Below, piece after piece: positions 10,258 through 19,459 of a stretch of 64,000 bases of DNA (position 1 is the first letter of the stretch; every line of letters starts with the position of its first letter). Both the position numbers and the translations under genes were made by a program. The DNA comes from Aquimarina mycalae (lineage in GTDB: Bacteria > Bacteroidota > Bacteroidia > Flavobacteriales > Flavobacteriaceae), in the NCBI RefSeq assembly GCF_029906345.1, contig NZ_JARYGY010000001.1, positions 718,851 through 782,850 on the forward strand. The letters run 5' to 3'. The notes under the pieces were generated by a model. The model saw nothing but the letters and a program-made list of their open reading frames with translations. It was not told the origin of the DNA and ran no database searches.

Positions 10258-11271
10258 TTGAAAATAGAACACAACAAATCGCTTCAACAATATAATACAT
10301 TCGGCATTAATGTGTCAGCTTCAGAGTTTATTCAGATTAATTCTGAAGCTGAACTTATAGAGGTGCTTTCTATTCATAAAGAAAAGAATATTTTTATTCT
10401 AAGTGGCGGGAGCAATATGCTTTTAACCAAAGATCTAAAAGCTCTGGTGTTATATATTTATATCAAAGGAATTTCTGTTGATATACAATCTGATAATGCT
10501 GTGTTAGTTTCTGCAAATGGAGGAGAAAACTGGCATGATTTTGTGCAATTTTGCATCGATAATAATTTTGGAGGACTTGAAAACCTGTCATTAATTCCTG
10601 GATATGTAGGTAGTGCTCCTATCCAAAATATTGGCGCCTATGGTGTAGAATTAAAAGATTGTTTTGTTAACTGCGAGGCTATTAATATTAAGACAGGTGA
10701 AAAACGTTTGTTCACAAAAGATGATTGCAATTTTGAATATCGAAATTCTATTTTCAAAAATGAACTAAAAGGAAAATACATAATAACCAAAGTAACTTTT
10801 AAGTTAACAACAAAAGAACACCTGCTCAATACAAGTTATGGTGCTATCGAAAATGCTTTAGACAAAAAAAACATTACAAATCCTACCATCAAAGACATCT
10901 CTGAAGCCGTAATTAACATTAGAAGAAGTAAACTACCAGACCCAAAAGAAATCGGTAACAGTGGTAGTTTTTTTAAAAACCCAGTTATTTCTGGTGAAGC
11001 TTTTTCTGAATTACAAAAATCCTATCCTAATGCTCCATTTTATCAGATTGACAAGCATCATATTAAAGTTCCTGCAGGTTGGCTTATTGAACAATCTGGT
11101 TTCAAAGGAAAACGATGGGGTGATGCTGGTGTTCACTCGAAGCAAGCATTAGTATTAGTGAATTATGATCAAGCTACTGGTCAGGAAATACTTGAGCTTT
11201 CAAAAAAAATTCAAGCAATAGTTAAAGAAAAATTTGACATTGCGCTAGAGACAGAAGTCAATATCATTTAA
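10258..11271 (+). CDS. murB: UDP-N-acetylenolpyruvoylglucosamine reductase
   Basis: FAD enzyme making UDP-N-acetylmuramate for peptidoglycan. The N-terminal YNTFGI, FAD-binding SGGSNMLLTKDL and GYVGSAPIQNIGAYG, and the catalytic region NSGSFFKNP are all present. The 337-residue length fits type I MurB. The start is a TTG at 10258. No ATG/GTG lies between it and the conserved NTFGI, so TTG appears genuine and may lower expression. It follows the aminotransferase by 34 bp. Confidence 0.95.
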   Translation: MKIEHNKSLQQYNTFGINVSASEFIQINSEAELIEVLSIHKEKNIFILSGGSNMLLTKDLKALVLYIYIKGISVDIQSDNAVLVSANGGENWHDFVQFCIDNNFGGLENLSLIPGYVGSAPIQNIGAYGVELKDCFVNCEAINIKTGEKRLFTKDDCNFEYRNSIFKNELKGKYIITKVTFKLTTKEHLLNTSYGAIENALDKKNITNPTIKDISEAVINIRRSKLPDPKEIGNSGSFFKNPVISGEAFSELQKSYPNAPFYQIDKHHIKVPAGWLIEQSGFKGKRWGDAGVHSKQALVLVNYDQATGQEILELSKKIQAIVKEKFDIALETEVNII

Positions 11272-11343
11272 ATCAACTCTTTTTGTCTGTTTTATTTAGA
11301 GAGCTAATTTTATGCATATCATAATTTCAGCTATTTTTCTTTG

Positions 11344-11351
11344 TATCTTTG
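11344..11351 (+). promoter_or_regulatory. -7 promoter box for the small Cys-rich membrane protein
   Basis: TATCTTTG, matching TANNTTTG, 27 bp before the ATG at 11378. Confidence 0.6.
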
Positions 11352-11377
11352 CAAACGAATTTTGATAATATTAAATT

Positions 11378-11584
11378 ATGAAATTGTTATTACTTACAGT
11401 TGCACTACTTTTATTAGCATTTGCAGGAATTGCGATTAAAATATGGGCTAAAAAAGATGGAAAGTTTGCAGGAACTTGTGCAAGTCAAAGCCCTTTTCTG
11501 AATAAAGAAGGTGAATCATGTTCTCTTTGCGGAAAGACTCCAGATCAATATGCTAACTGTAACGAAACAGAGCATTCTAAATAA
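11378..11584 (+). CDS. Small Cys-containing membrane protein (NqrM-like?)
   Basis: A 68-residue protein with one N-terminal transmembrane helix (about 2-24) and a short tail with four cysteines: GTCASQSP, ESCSLCGKTP and ANCNE. The layout (one helix, then G-x-C and a paired-Cys motif) recalls NqrM, the iron-delivery factor for Na+-translocating NADH:quinone reductase, but no nqr genes are here and the assignment is tentative. It may instead be a generic membrane or secreted protein of flavobacteria. It has its own promoter and precedes the sigma factor by 26 bp. Confidence 0.6.
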   Translation: MKLLLLTVALLLLAFAGIAIKIWAKKDGKFAGTCASQSPFLNKEGESCSLCGKTPDQYANCNETEHSK

Positions 11585-11610
11585 TCGATCACCGATTTTG
11601 ATTCAAAAGC

Positions 11611-12189
11611 ATGTCATTGGAAAAAGAATCCTTAAACCTTTCGGAGCATATAAAAAAGGCTAAAGAAGGCGTACAAACCTCATTTAATTACCTTCTAGAT
11701 ACTTTTTGGAATGATGTATTTAATTTTCAGCTAAAAAGAACTCAAAATGAGTATGAAGCAGAAGACATAACAATTCAAAGTTTTTCTAGAGCATTTGACA
11801 AAATAGATACCTTTAAAGAAGGGTATAATTTTAAAACCTGGTTAATTCAGATATCCAAAAATATACACATAGACTTATTGCGCAAAAAGAATGCTTCTAT
11901 ACGCTCTAAGACAACTACAGAGGTTGATGACTCTTTATACACCATAATAGACGATGCTCCAACACCAGAAGATAAGTTAATAACAGAGCAAAATCTTGCT
12001 CAACTACTTAGGTATATCAAACAACTAAAACCACATTACCAAGAAGTAATCAATTTAAGATATTTTCAAGAGTTGAGCTACAAAGAAATTTCTGAAGTGT
12101 TAGACGAACCTATGAACAATGTAAAAGTAAAACTTCTTAGAGCCAGAAAACTTCTTGCAGAAATCATTACCGCCAAAAAAGAAAATTGA
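11611..12189 (+). CDS. ECF-type RNA polymerase sigma factor
   Basis: A 192-residue sigma-70 family protein. Region 2 is seen as EAEDITIQSFSRAFDKIDTF with the -10-binding WLIQISKNIHIDLLRKK. Region 4 is HYQEVINLRYFQELSYKEI with a helix-turn-helix to about residue 185. There is no region 1 or 3, as expected for ECF factors. No anti-sigma gene is adjacent, so its signal is unknown. It follows the small Cys protein closely and may share its transcript. Confidence 0.9.
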   Translation: MSLEKESLNLSEHIKKAKEGVQTSFNYLLDTFWNDVFNFQLKRTQNEYEAEDITIQSFSRAFDKIDTFKEGYNFKTWLIQISKNIHIDLLRKKNASIRSKTTTEVDDSLYTIIDDAPTPEDKLITEQNLAQLLRYIKQLKPHYQEVINLRYFQELSYKEISEVLDEPMNNVKVKLLRARKLLAEIITAKKEN

Positions 12190-12257
12190 TACTTTATTGT
12201 TTATACGTTAGATCAATTTTCTTTCTTACTATATGTAAATATTGGTCGGTTATGTGA

Positions 12258-12491
12258 TTATCGAAGACTAAAAGTCGCTATTCCCTTTATTACTCCGTGT
12301 AAAGGGTTTATCCATTTATCATTTATTTTTTTATCGTATTTGATAAATTTCTGAACTAATCCTTTAGGAGCCGATATTTCTTTTTCAATTCCGGTTATAT
12401 TAATAAACTTTTGATTATTAATCAACCATTTTTCGACTCGCTTTCTGTTTTTTTGCAGTTGTTTCTGTTCTTCTAACTGTTCTTTTGACAT
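12258..12491 (-). CDS. Small basic protein of unknown function
   Basis: A 77-residue protein, very Lys-rich (pattern KQLQKNRKRVEKWL), with no signal peptide or membrane segment. I do not recognise a family. It probably folds as helices; AT-rich upstream sequence offers only a weak ribosome site. It stands alone between the sigma factor and a 468-bp gene-free stretch. Confidence 0.5.
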   Translation of the reverse strand: MSKEQLEEQKQLQKNRKRVEKWLINNQKFINITGIEKEISAPKGLVQKFIKYDKKINDKWINPLHGVIKGIATFSLR

Positions 12492-12959
12492 TTTTTTGGT
12501 TTTTTAACTTTTTTTTAATTAATAAAAAATGGGGTTAAGCTAATTTTAACCATGATTTAAAGTTTTTATACTAAAAATTATGTATGTCAAAAATATGAAA
12601 AGAAATTTTATTAAACAGGAAAAACCATAATAAATCTACGGTTTTACCATAATTTTATTCAAAAACACTAAAGAAATATCCCCAAATGTATAAGTAAATC
12701 GGGCCACAAAAAACACTTAACTAATTGATATATAAGAATTAATAATTAAACCGACATTAAAAAGTATTAACAATTGTTAATTTTATAATTCTGAATTTTT
12801 TTGTCTAAAAATTCCCTTCTAATATTGTTTTACAAGTAAGCTAAGCCAAAATTAGCCTTCAAAAAAAGAAAACGTTGCCTAATAGAACACCTTAAGTTTA
12901 TCTAAAACTGCATCCTAATCTAAGCTTTCTTTGTATTTTTGTTCAAAATATTGCTGAGT
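12492..12959. other. Gene-free AT-rich stretch upstream of lipA
   Basis: No convincing reading frame on either strand. It contains a 16-bp perfect palindrome at 12766-12781 (centre CAATTG) and, at its right end, the lipA promoter box. The rest is A/T runs. Confidence 0.6.
12934..12941 (+). promoter_or_regulatory. lipA -7 promoter box
   Basis: TATTTTTG, matching TANNTTTG. It lies 18 bp before the ATG at 12960 and overlaps an in-frame TTG at 12939, arguing against that upstream start. Confidence 0.65.
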
Positions 12960-13832
12960 ATGAATAATGAGCTTTCTACAGTAGCTCCTCCAAAAGGAAA
13001 ACCAAAATGGCTACGTGTAAAATTACCTACAGGAAAAAAATATACAGAACTCCGTGGTTTAGTAGACAAATACAACCTACACACAATATGTACCTCTGGT
13101 AGCTGCCCTAATATGGGTGAATGCTGGAGTGAAGGAACCGCTACTTTTATGATCTTAGGTAACATTTGTACTCGTTCATGTGGTTTTTGTGGTGTGAAAA
13201 CGGGAAGGCCAGAAACCGTAGATTGGGAAGAACCCGAAAAAGTTGCGCGCTCTATTAAAATCATGAATATTAAACATGCCGTTGTAACTTCGGTGGATAG
13301 AGATGACCTTGCTGATGGAGGTTCAATTGTTTGGGCAGAAACTATCCAGGCAATTCGAAGAATGAATCCCGAAACAACATTAGAAACTTTAATTCCCGAT
13401 TTTCAAGGAAAAACAAAAAATATAGATCGAATTATAGCGGTAAAACCTGAAGTAGTTTCGCATAACATGGAAACGGTAAAAAGACTTACCAGAGAAGTTC
13501 GTATTCAGGCTAAATATGAACAGAGTCTTCAAGTTTTAAAATACCTAAAAGATAATGGTATTAATCGCACAAAAAGTGGAATTATGCTAGGTCTTGGGGA
13601 AACCGAAGAAGAAGTAATACAAGTTCTGAAAGATTTAAGGTCTGTAAATCTTGATATTGTAACTATTGGACAATACTTACAACCAAGCAAGAAACATCTC
13701 CCAGTAAAACAATTTATTACTCCAGATCAATTTAAGAAGTACGAAGAAATAGGATTAGAAATGGGGTTCAGGCATGTAGAAAGCGGAGCCTTAGTTCGTT
13801 CTTCTTATAAAGCTCAAAAGCATCTTACATAA
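12960..13832 (+). CDS. lipA: Lipoyl synthase
   Basis: Radical SAM enzyme inserting two sulfurs into octanoyl groups on lipoyl domains. Both iron-sulfur motifs are visible: the auxiliary cluster CTSGSCPNMGEC (C-x4-C-x5-C) and the radical SAM cluster CTRSCGFC (C-x3-C-x2-C). The C-terminal RSSY supplies the serine that ligates the auxiliary cluster. 290 residues from ATG 12960; the frame runs seven codons further to a TTG inside the promoter box. The gap gene follows 48 bp later. Confidence 0.96.
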   Translation: MNNELSTVAPPKGKPKWLRVKLPTGKKYTELRGLVDKYNLHTICTSGSCPNMGECWSEGTATFMILGNICTRSCGFCGVKTGRPETVDWEEPEKVARSIKIMNIKHAVVTSVDRDDLADGGSIVWAETIQAIRRMNPETTLETLIPDFQGKTKNIDRIIAVKPEVVSHNMETVKRLTREVRIQAKYEQSLQVLKYLKDNGINRTKSGIMLGLGETEEEVIQVLKDLRSVNLDIVTIGQYLQPSKKHLPVKQFITPDQFKKYEEIGLEMGFRHVESGALVRSSYKAQKHLT

Positions 13833-13880
13833 TAATTACAGGTAGTCCTAAATCATATACTAAGAAATAAGAAGATTGCA

Positions 13881-14885
13881 ATGAATACACCTATAAGAGT
13901 AGCTATCAATGGTTTTGGAAGAATAGGTCGTAATCTTTTTAGATTATTAATAGATCATCCTACCATTGAAGTTGTCGCAATAAATGATCTGGCAGATACT
14001 AAAACATTAAGCCATTTACTAAAGTATGATAGTATTCATGGAGTATTACCACATAATATCTCCAATACAGAAGAGCACATAGTAATTAACGAAAAATCGA
14101 TTCCTGTATCTAATGCAAAAAAACCAGATGATTGTGATTGGAAAAAACATGATATCGACATTGTTGTAGAAGCAACAGGAAAATTTAAGACTAAAGCAGA
14201 AGCTCAAAAACACATTAATGCTGGTGCAAAAAAAGTTATTCTTTCTGCTCCTCCGCTAGAAGATGCTATAAAAACTATTGTTCTAGGAGTAAATGATCAT
14301 ATTCTGGATGGATCAGAGACCATTATATCCAATGCATCTTGTACTACGAATAATGCAGCTCCTATGATGAAAGTAATTAATGAACTCTGTGGAATAGAAC
14401 AAGCGTACATAACTACGGTACATAGTTATACAACAGATCAAAGTTTACACGATCAACCTCACAGAGATTTAAGAAGAGCAAGAGCTGCAAGTCAATCTAT
14501 TGTTCCTACAACAACTGGTGCAGCAAAAGCACTAACTAAGATTTTTCCTGAACTTAGCAGTGTTATTGGAGGATGTGGTATTAGAGTTCCTGTACCAGAT
14601 GGATCTCTTACCGACATCACATTCAATGTGAAAAAAGAAACTTCTATAGAAGAAATTAATAAGGCATTTAAAAAAGCCTCTGAATCTAATTTAAAAGGTA
14701 TTCTGGCTTATACTAAAGACCCTATAGTATCTGTAGATATTATAGGAAACCCTCATTCTTGCGTGTTTGATTCTTTGATGACTTCGGTAATCGGAAAAAT
14801 GGTTAAAATCATTGGTTGGTATGATAATGAAATCGGATATAGCAATAGAATAATTGATTTAATTATCAACATTTGTAAGAAATAA
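13881..14885 (+). CDS. gap: Glyceraldehyde-3-phosphate dehydrogenase, type I
   Basis: NAD-dependent glycolytic/gluconeogenic enzyme of 334 residues. The Rossmann motif NGFGRIGRNLFRLL (residues 10-23) is followed by the catalytic Cys154 in SNASCTTN, the proton-relay His in TVHSYTTDQ, and the phosphate site HRDLRRARAA. The tail WYDNEIGYSNR is typical. It sits 48 bp after lipA and 29 bp before the hybrid histidine kinase. Confidence 0.96.
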   Translation: MNTPIRVAINGFGRIGRNLFRLLIDHPTIEVVAINDLADTKTLSHLLKYDSIHGVLPHNISNTEEHIVINEKSIPVSNAKKPDDCDWKKHDIDIVVEATGKFKTKAEAQKHINAGAKKVILSAPPLEDAIKTIVLGVNDHILDGSETIISNASCTTNNAAPMMKVINELCGIEQAYITTVHSYTTDQSLHDQPHRDLRRARAASQSIVPTTTGAAKALTKIFPELSSVIGGCGIRVPVPDGSLTDITFNVKKETSIEEINKAFKKASESNLKGILAYTKDPIVSVDIIGNPHSCVFDSLMTSVIGKMVKIIGWYDNEIGYSNRIIDLIINICKK

Positions 14886-14914
14886 CTATATTAGTTGAGT
14901 TATTTCATATAAAA

Positions 14915-17137
14915 ATGCCAACCCAAATCAAATATTTCATAATTACAGCCATACTTAGCTTCAGCTTTGTTACTTATTCACAGACTGAAGAAGTTGAGCA
15001 AAATAGCCTAGCTAAGGATTCTATAGAAAATTATTTAATCCAAGCTTCTGAAGCTATTAATACTGCTCGCCACGAAAGAGCATTGGATAATATCACATTA
15101 GCTAAAGAATTAGCGCTAAAAAATCAGGACAAGTCGTATAGAGCAAAGACAAATCGCATACTAGCCGAACTTTACTTGGAATTAGGTGATTTAAAAAGTG
15201 CTCAAGAAGAAATCACTAAAGCTATAGAGATGCAACTTGAGCAAAATGATGAAGTGGCTTTAGCAAGCTCTTATACTGTATGTGGATCTATTAATACAAA
15301 ACAGGAAAATTTTGAACTTGCCAAAAAACATCTAGAAAAAGCTTTTTCTTTAATTGAAAAAAATAATCTGGAAACTCTGGAAGGGCCTCTAAAAATTAAC
15401 TTAGGGCTTTTGGCATTATCAATGAATCAACCAGAACAAGCCATCAAACATTTCAATAGCGGACTCCCAAAAATAGATTTTTTAGAACAACCCTATTATA
15501 AAGCAAAGCTATACACTAATAAAGCTAGAGCCCAAATGTCTCTCAATCAATTAGACGAAGCAATAGCAACCAATGACCTTGCCATGCAAATAGGAAAGGA
15601 AATGGATTATTTTGAAATTCGCTCGGAAAGTTATGAATTGTATAGTGAGATTTATGAAAAGAAAGGAGAGTTTAAAACTTCATTATTAAACCTAAAATCT
15701 CATCAGCAGTTTAAGGATTCTTTATTTAATATTGATAAAGAGATCATTGCTCAAGATGCAAGGGCAAAACTAAATGTGGATGATCAAAAAGTTAAAATAG
15801 ACGAATTAACCGAAGAAAATGAGCAACAACAAAAGTCTCTAAAATTAGGACGACTTACCACAATACTCAGTATTGCGTTAATAACAATTTTATCACTGCT
15901 TACCTTATCATTATACAAGAACAATAATCTAAGAGCCAGAGCAAACGAATTACTACAAAACAAGAACACTGAGCTTATTTTAGCAAAAGAAAATGCTGAA
16001 CGAGCAAGCGAAGCAAAGGTTCAATTCTTATCAACTATCACACATGAGCTTCGAACTCCTTTATATGCTGTTACAGGATTGACACATCTTTTACTAGAAG
16101 AAAGCCCTACTCCTAATCAAAAAGAACATCTTAATTCTCTAAAATTTTCTGGAGAGTATTTACTTTCTTTAATCAACAATATCTTAGATCTAAATAAACT
16201 AGAAGCAAATAAAGTTGAAATAGAAAACACATCTTTTAATCTTCAGAAAAGAATTAATGACGTATTGATTGCATTGGGCAAGTCTGCAAAAGATCGTAAC
16301 AATAAGCTTCATTATGAATTTGATAAATCAATCCCTCCCAAACTTAAAGGAGATCCTTTAAAAATTTCTCAGATTCTTATCAATCTAATCGGTAATTCGA
16401 TAAAGTTTACTCAAAATGGAGATATCTGGATTCGAGTAAAAATGATAAATCATATAGAAAACAAAGTTTTTCTGAATTTTGAAATTAAAGATAATGGAGT
16501 AGGGATTTCAGATAAAAAACAACTAAGTATTTTCGAAAACTTTACGCAAGGATCTGTTCAGATCAATAGAAAGTTTGGAGGAACTGGACTTGGACTGTCT
16601 ATTGTAAAAAATCTGCTCTCTTTAATGGATAGCGAAATTAAGCTTGAAAGTGAGCTTGGACAAGGATCAAGGTTTCATTTTGATCTTAAATTTGATGTAT
16701 TTGAAGATCTAAGTGCAAACTATCACGAAGAGGCGAAAAAGATTGATTACAGCTTAATGATTGATAAAAGAGTTTTGGTTGTTGAGGATAACAAAATTAA
16801 TCAACTTATTACAAGAAAAATACTAGAGAAAAACAAAATGATTTGTGATGTAGCAGATAATGGAGATATAGCAGTCAATAAAACGAAAAACAGTGAGTTT
16901 GACCTAATCCTTATGGATATACATATGCCAGGAATTAGTGGAATTGAAGCCACAAAACAAATTAGAGAATTCAACACAGAAATACCTATTGTAGCCTTAA
17001 CAGCAGTAACATTAGATGATAATCTGGATGAGTTTTATAATAATGGATTCAACGACATTATTCCTAAACCATATAAAACAGAGGAGTTTTTCACCAAACT
17101 ACATAAGGCACTATCAAAAAAACAAACAACATCATAA
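14915..17137 (+). CDS. TPR-containing hybrid sensor histidine kinase
   Basis: A 740-residue sensor. A signal peptide (1-22) leads into periplasmic tetratricopeptide repeats (about 30-270), then a coiled coil, one transmembrane helix (about 312-333), HisKA with phospho-acceptor His377 (THELRTPL), an HATPase domain (NLIGNSIKFT, DNGVGIS, GGTGLGLSIVKNLL) and a C-terminal receiver with phospho-acceptor Asp668 (LILMDIHMPG). No separate output regulator is adjacent, so the phosphate is probably passed on through a phosphotransfer protein elsewhere. A strong terminator follows. Confidence 0.93.
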   Translation: MPTQIKYFIITAILSFSFVTYSQTEEVEQNSLAKDSIENYLIQASEAINTARHERALDNITLAKELALKNQDKSYRAKTNRILAELYLELGDLKSAQEEITKAIEMQLEQNDEVALASSYTVCGSINTKQENFELAKKHLEKAFSLIEKNNLETLEGPLKINLGLLALSMNQPEQAIKHFNSGLPKIDFLEQPYYKAKLYTNKARAQMSLNQLDEAIATNDLAMQIGKEMDYFEIRSESYELYSEIYEKKGEFKTSLLNLKSHQQFKDSLFNIDKEIIAQDARAKLNVDDQKVKIDELTEENEQQQKSLKLGRLTTILSIALITILSLLTLSLYKNNNLRARANELLQNKNTELILAKENAERASEAKVQFLSTITHELRTPLYAVTGLTHLLLEESPTPNQKEHLNSLKFSGEYLLSLINNILDLNKLEANKVEIENTSFNLQKRINDVLIALGKSAKDRNNKLHYEFDKSIPPKLKGDPLKISQILINLIGNSIKFTQNGDIWIRVKMINHIENKVFLNFEIKDNGVGISDKKQLSIFENFTQGSVQINRKFGGTGLGLSIVKNLLSLMDSEIKLESELGQGSRFHFDLKFDVFEDLSANYHEEAKKIDYSLMIDKRVLVVEDNKINQLITRKILEKNKMICDVADNGDIAVNKTKNSEFDLILMDIHMPGISGIEATKQIREFNTEIPIVALTAVTLDDNLDEFYNNGFNDIIPKPYKTEEFFTKLHKALSKKQTTS

Positions 17138-17220
17138 CAGTTTGGCACAAGTATTGAGATGTAGCTAATGGAATAAAAGAAATTACAGTTTTTTTTTATT
17201 TTGAGTTAGCCAAAACATAT

Positions 17221-17253
17221 AAAACGAGACATTATACGATGTCTCGTTTTTTT
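17221..17253. terminator. Terminator shared by histidine kinase and lpxK
   Basis: A 12-bp perfect stem (17221-17232 with 17239-17250), 6-base loop and T-run on the plus strand. It overlaps the last codons of lpxK. Confidence 0.85.
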
Positions 17254-18251
17254 ATATACGTAATTATTTCTTGATCAAAAATTTCTTGGTTTTCGATAAA
17301 TTTCATGGTAATCGGCTGATACCATAGAACCTCTTCAGGAAAATTCGAAACCAACCTTACATAATCCTTTTCAGTGGTAATAATCTTTTTATAAGCTTTC
17401 AACTCTTCAAGCTCTTCTTTAGTAAAATTATGATGATCCGGATAATTCATATGTGTAAAATCAAGACCCAAAGACATATAATAATCGACTAATGGTTTGG
17501 GATTAGCAATACCCGTAACTAATGTAAATGTAGTATCTTTTAAATCTTTTATAGTTTTTTTACCAGAGCCATTTATAATTTCATTACCATAATCAATCTT
17601 GGCAAACAACAACTTCTGATAAGGCTTTAATTTCAATTTCCTTGCTATTCTTTGTTGATCTTCAATCTTTATATTACTCGGACATTTAGTAACTACGACG
17701 ATATTCGCTCGATCTGCACCTTTTCTGGGTTCTCTTAGGTTTCCAGTCGGCAATACAATATCATCACAATACAAATCATAATAAGCTGTAAGTAAAATAT
17801 AAAATCCAGCTTTCACCTTACGATGTTGATATGCATCATCTAATAAAATAACTTCTGGCTTCGGTATTTGATTTTTTAAATTAGAAATACCATTCTGCCG
17901 ATCTCCATCCACAGCTACTGTAATATCCTTAAACTTAGTTTTAAACTGCAAAGGCTCATCACCTACCTCTTTAGCCTTAGCCATCTCGCTTACCAGCTGA
18001 AAACCTTTTGTTTCTCTCTTATAACCTCTGCTTAGAGTAGCTAAAACAACCTTGTCTTTTAACAAACGTATTAGATATTCAACCATTGGTGACTTACCCG
18101 TTCCTCCTACACTAAGATTGCCCACCGCAATAACAGGAAAATCATATGAAACGGATTTCTTTATCCCAAAATCATATAACTTATTTCGCAACCAGGTCAC
18201 AAAATAATAGACAGGAACAACAGGTAAAAGTATTTTTCGTAATAAATCCAA
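17232..18251 (-). CDS. lpxK: Tetraacyldisaccharide 4'-kinase
   Basis: Inner-membrane-associated kinase that adds the 4'-phosphate to the lipid A precursor. The 339-residue protein shows the P-loop variant SVGGTGKSPMVEYLI, an N-terminal hydrophobic segment, LLDDAYQHRKVKAGF and the C-terminal ITTEKDYVRL, all typical of LpxK. It is convergent with the histidine kinase, and its stop lies within the shared terminator. Confidence 0.95.
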   Translation of the reverse strand: MDLLRKILLPVVPVYYFVTWLRNKLYDFGIKKSVSYDFPVIAVGNLSVGGTGKSPMVEYLIRLLKDKVVLATLSRGYKRETKGFQLVSEMAKAKEVGDEPLQFKTKFKDITVAVDGDRQNGISNLKNQIPKPEVILLDDAYQHRKVKAGFYILLTAYYDLYCDDIVLPTGNLREPRKGADRANIVVVTKCPSNIKIEDQQRIARKLKLKPYQKLLFAKIDYGNEIINGSGKKTIKDLKDTTFTLVTGIANPKPLVDYYMSLGLDFTHMNYPDHHNFTKEELEELKAYKKIITTEKDYVRLVSNFPEEVLWYQPITMKFIENQEIFDQEIITYIKKRDIV

Positions 18252-18361
18252 AGGCTTAAACTTACTATTGATAATTTTCTAATAGCAAATGTATAAAACG
18301 AAACTTTGATTATTGTCAAAACTTTTTTTACATTCCATTTATATTTAAAAACCTATCACAA

Positions 18362-19456
18362 ATGCAAATCAAAGAGGTAATACAACACCTTGAAACTTTA
18401 GCTCCCATTAATTATGCTGAAGATTTTGACAATGTTGGACTATTAGTTGGGGACAAAAACACTACCATAACAGGAATCTTAGTTACTCTAGATACCATAG
18501 AAACTATTATCGATGAAGCCATAGAAAAAAAATGCAATCTTATCGTTAGTTTTCATCCTATTGTTTTTAAAGGGATCAAAAAATTTAACGGCAAGAATTA
18601 TGTAGAACGCGTCGTTATGAAAGCCATTAAAAATGATATTGCCATTTTTGCTATTCACACAGCACTTGATAATGCCATAAAAGGTGTAAATAATATGATG
18701 TGCGAACAATTAGGGCTAATAAATCGTCAAATTCTTATTCCACAAAAAGGAAACATAAAAAAACTAATCACTTTTGCACCCAATAAAGAAGCTGAATCAT
18801 TGCGCTCAAAACTATTTGAAGCAGGAGCAGGAACCATTGGCAATTATAGTAATTGCAGCTTTTCATCAGAAGGAGTTGGAACCTTTAAAGCCGAAGAAAA
18901 CACAAACCCTACAATTGGAGAAATAGGAAAAACTCATTTCGAAAAAGAAACACAAATACAAATCACTTACCCCAAACATAAAGAAGGTAATATCTTGAAA
19001 GCATTATTTGAAAATCATTCTTATGAAGAAGTTGCTTATGAAATTACAACTTTAGAAAACAAAAATCAGCACATTGGAATGGGGATGATCGGTGATCTCC
19101 CAAGCGAAATAGAAGAAATAGAATTCCTGAAATACATTAAAAAAACATTTAAAACAGGTTGTGTTAGACATTCAGCCTTACTTAATAAACCTATTAAAAG
19201 AGTCGCCGTTCTAGGCGGTAGCGGTAGTTTTGCAATTAAAAATGCGCAGGCTGCAGGTGCTGACATTTTTATAACTGCAGATTTGAAATATCACCAGTTT
19301 TATGAGGCCGAGAAAAAGCTTATTCTTGCCGATATTGGGCATTATGAAAGTGAACAATACACAAAAAACTTAATTGTTAGCTATCTTAGAAAAAAAATCA
19401 GTAATTTTGCAATCATTTTATCGGATAAAAACACCAATCCCATTCAATACATATAA
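18362..19456 (+). CDS. NIF3 / YbgI family metal-binding protein
   Basis: A 364-residue member of the Nif3-like family (often called GTP cyclohydrolase type 2 homologue), which forms toroidal hexamers with dinuclear metal sites. Metal ligands are seen in SFHPIVFKG, AIHTALDNA and the C-terminal ADLKYHQFYEA/DIGHYESEQ. The middle (about 125-240) is the inserted PII/CutA-like domain found in the long form. Exact reaction is unproven for the family. It is followed 3 bp later by the coiled-coil protein gene, a frequent pairing in bacteria. Confidence 0.9.
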   Translation: MQIKEVIQHLETLAPINYAEDFDNVGLLVGDKNTTITGILVTLDTIETIIDEAIEKKCNLIVSFHPIVFKGIKKFNGKNYVERVVMKAIKNDIAIFAIHTALDNAIKGVNNMMCEQLGLINRQILIPQKGNIKKLITFAPNKEAESLRSKLFEAGAGTIGNYSNCSFSSEGVGTFKAEENTNPTIGEIGKTHFEKETQIQITYPKHKEGNILKALFENHSYEEVAYEITTLENKNQHIGMGMIGDLPSEIEEIEFLKYIKKTFKTGCVRHSALLNKPIKRVAVLGGSGSFAIKNAQAAGADIFITADLKYHQFYEAEKKLILADIGHYESEQYTKNLIVSYLRKKISNFAIILSDKNTNPIQYI

Positions 19457-19459
19457 AAT

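Noticed and set aside
12766-12781. 16-bp palindrome in the lipA upstream region
   Set aside because: Simple AT-rich palindrome far from the promoter box; no second copy seen, so not called an operator.
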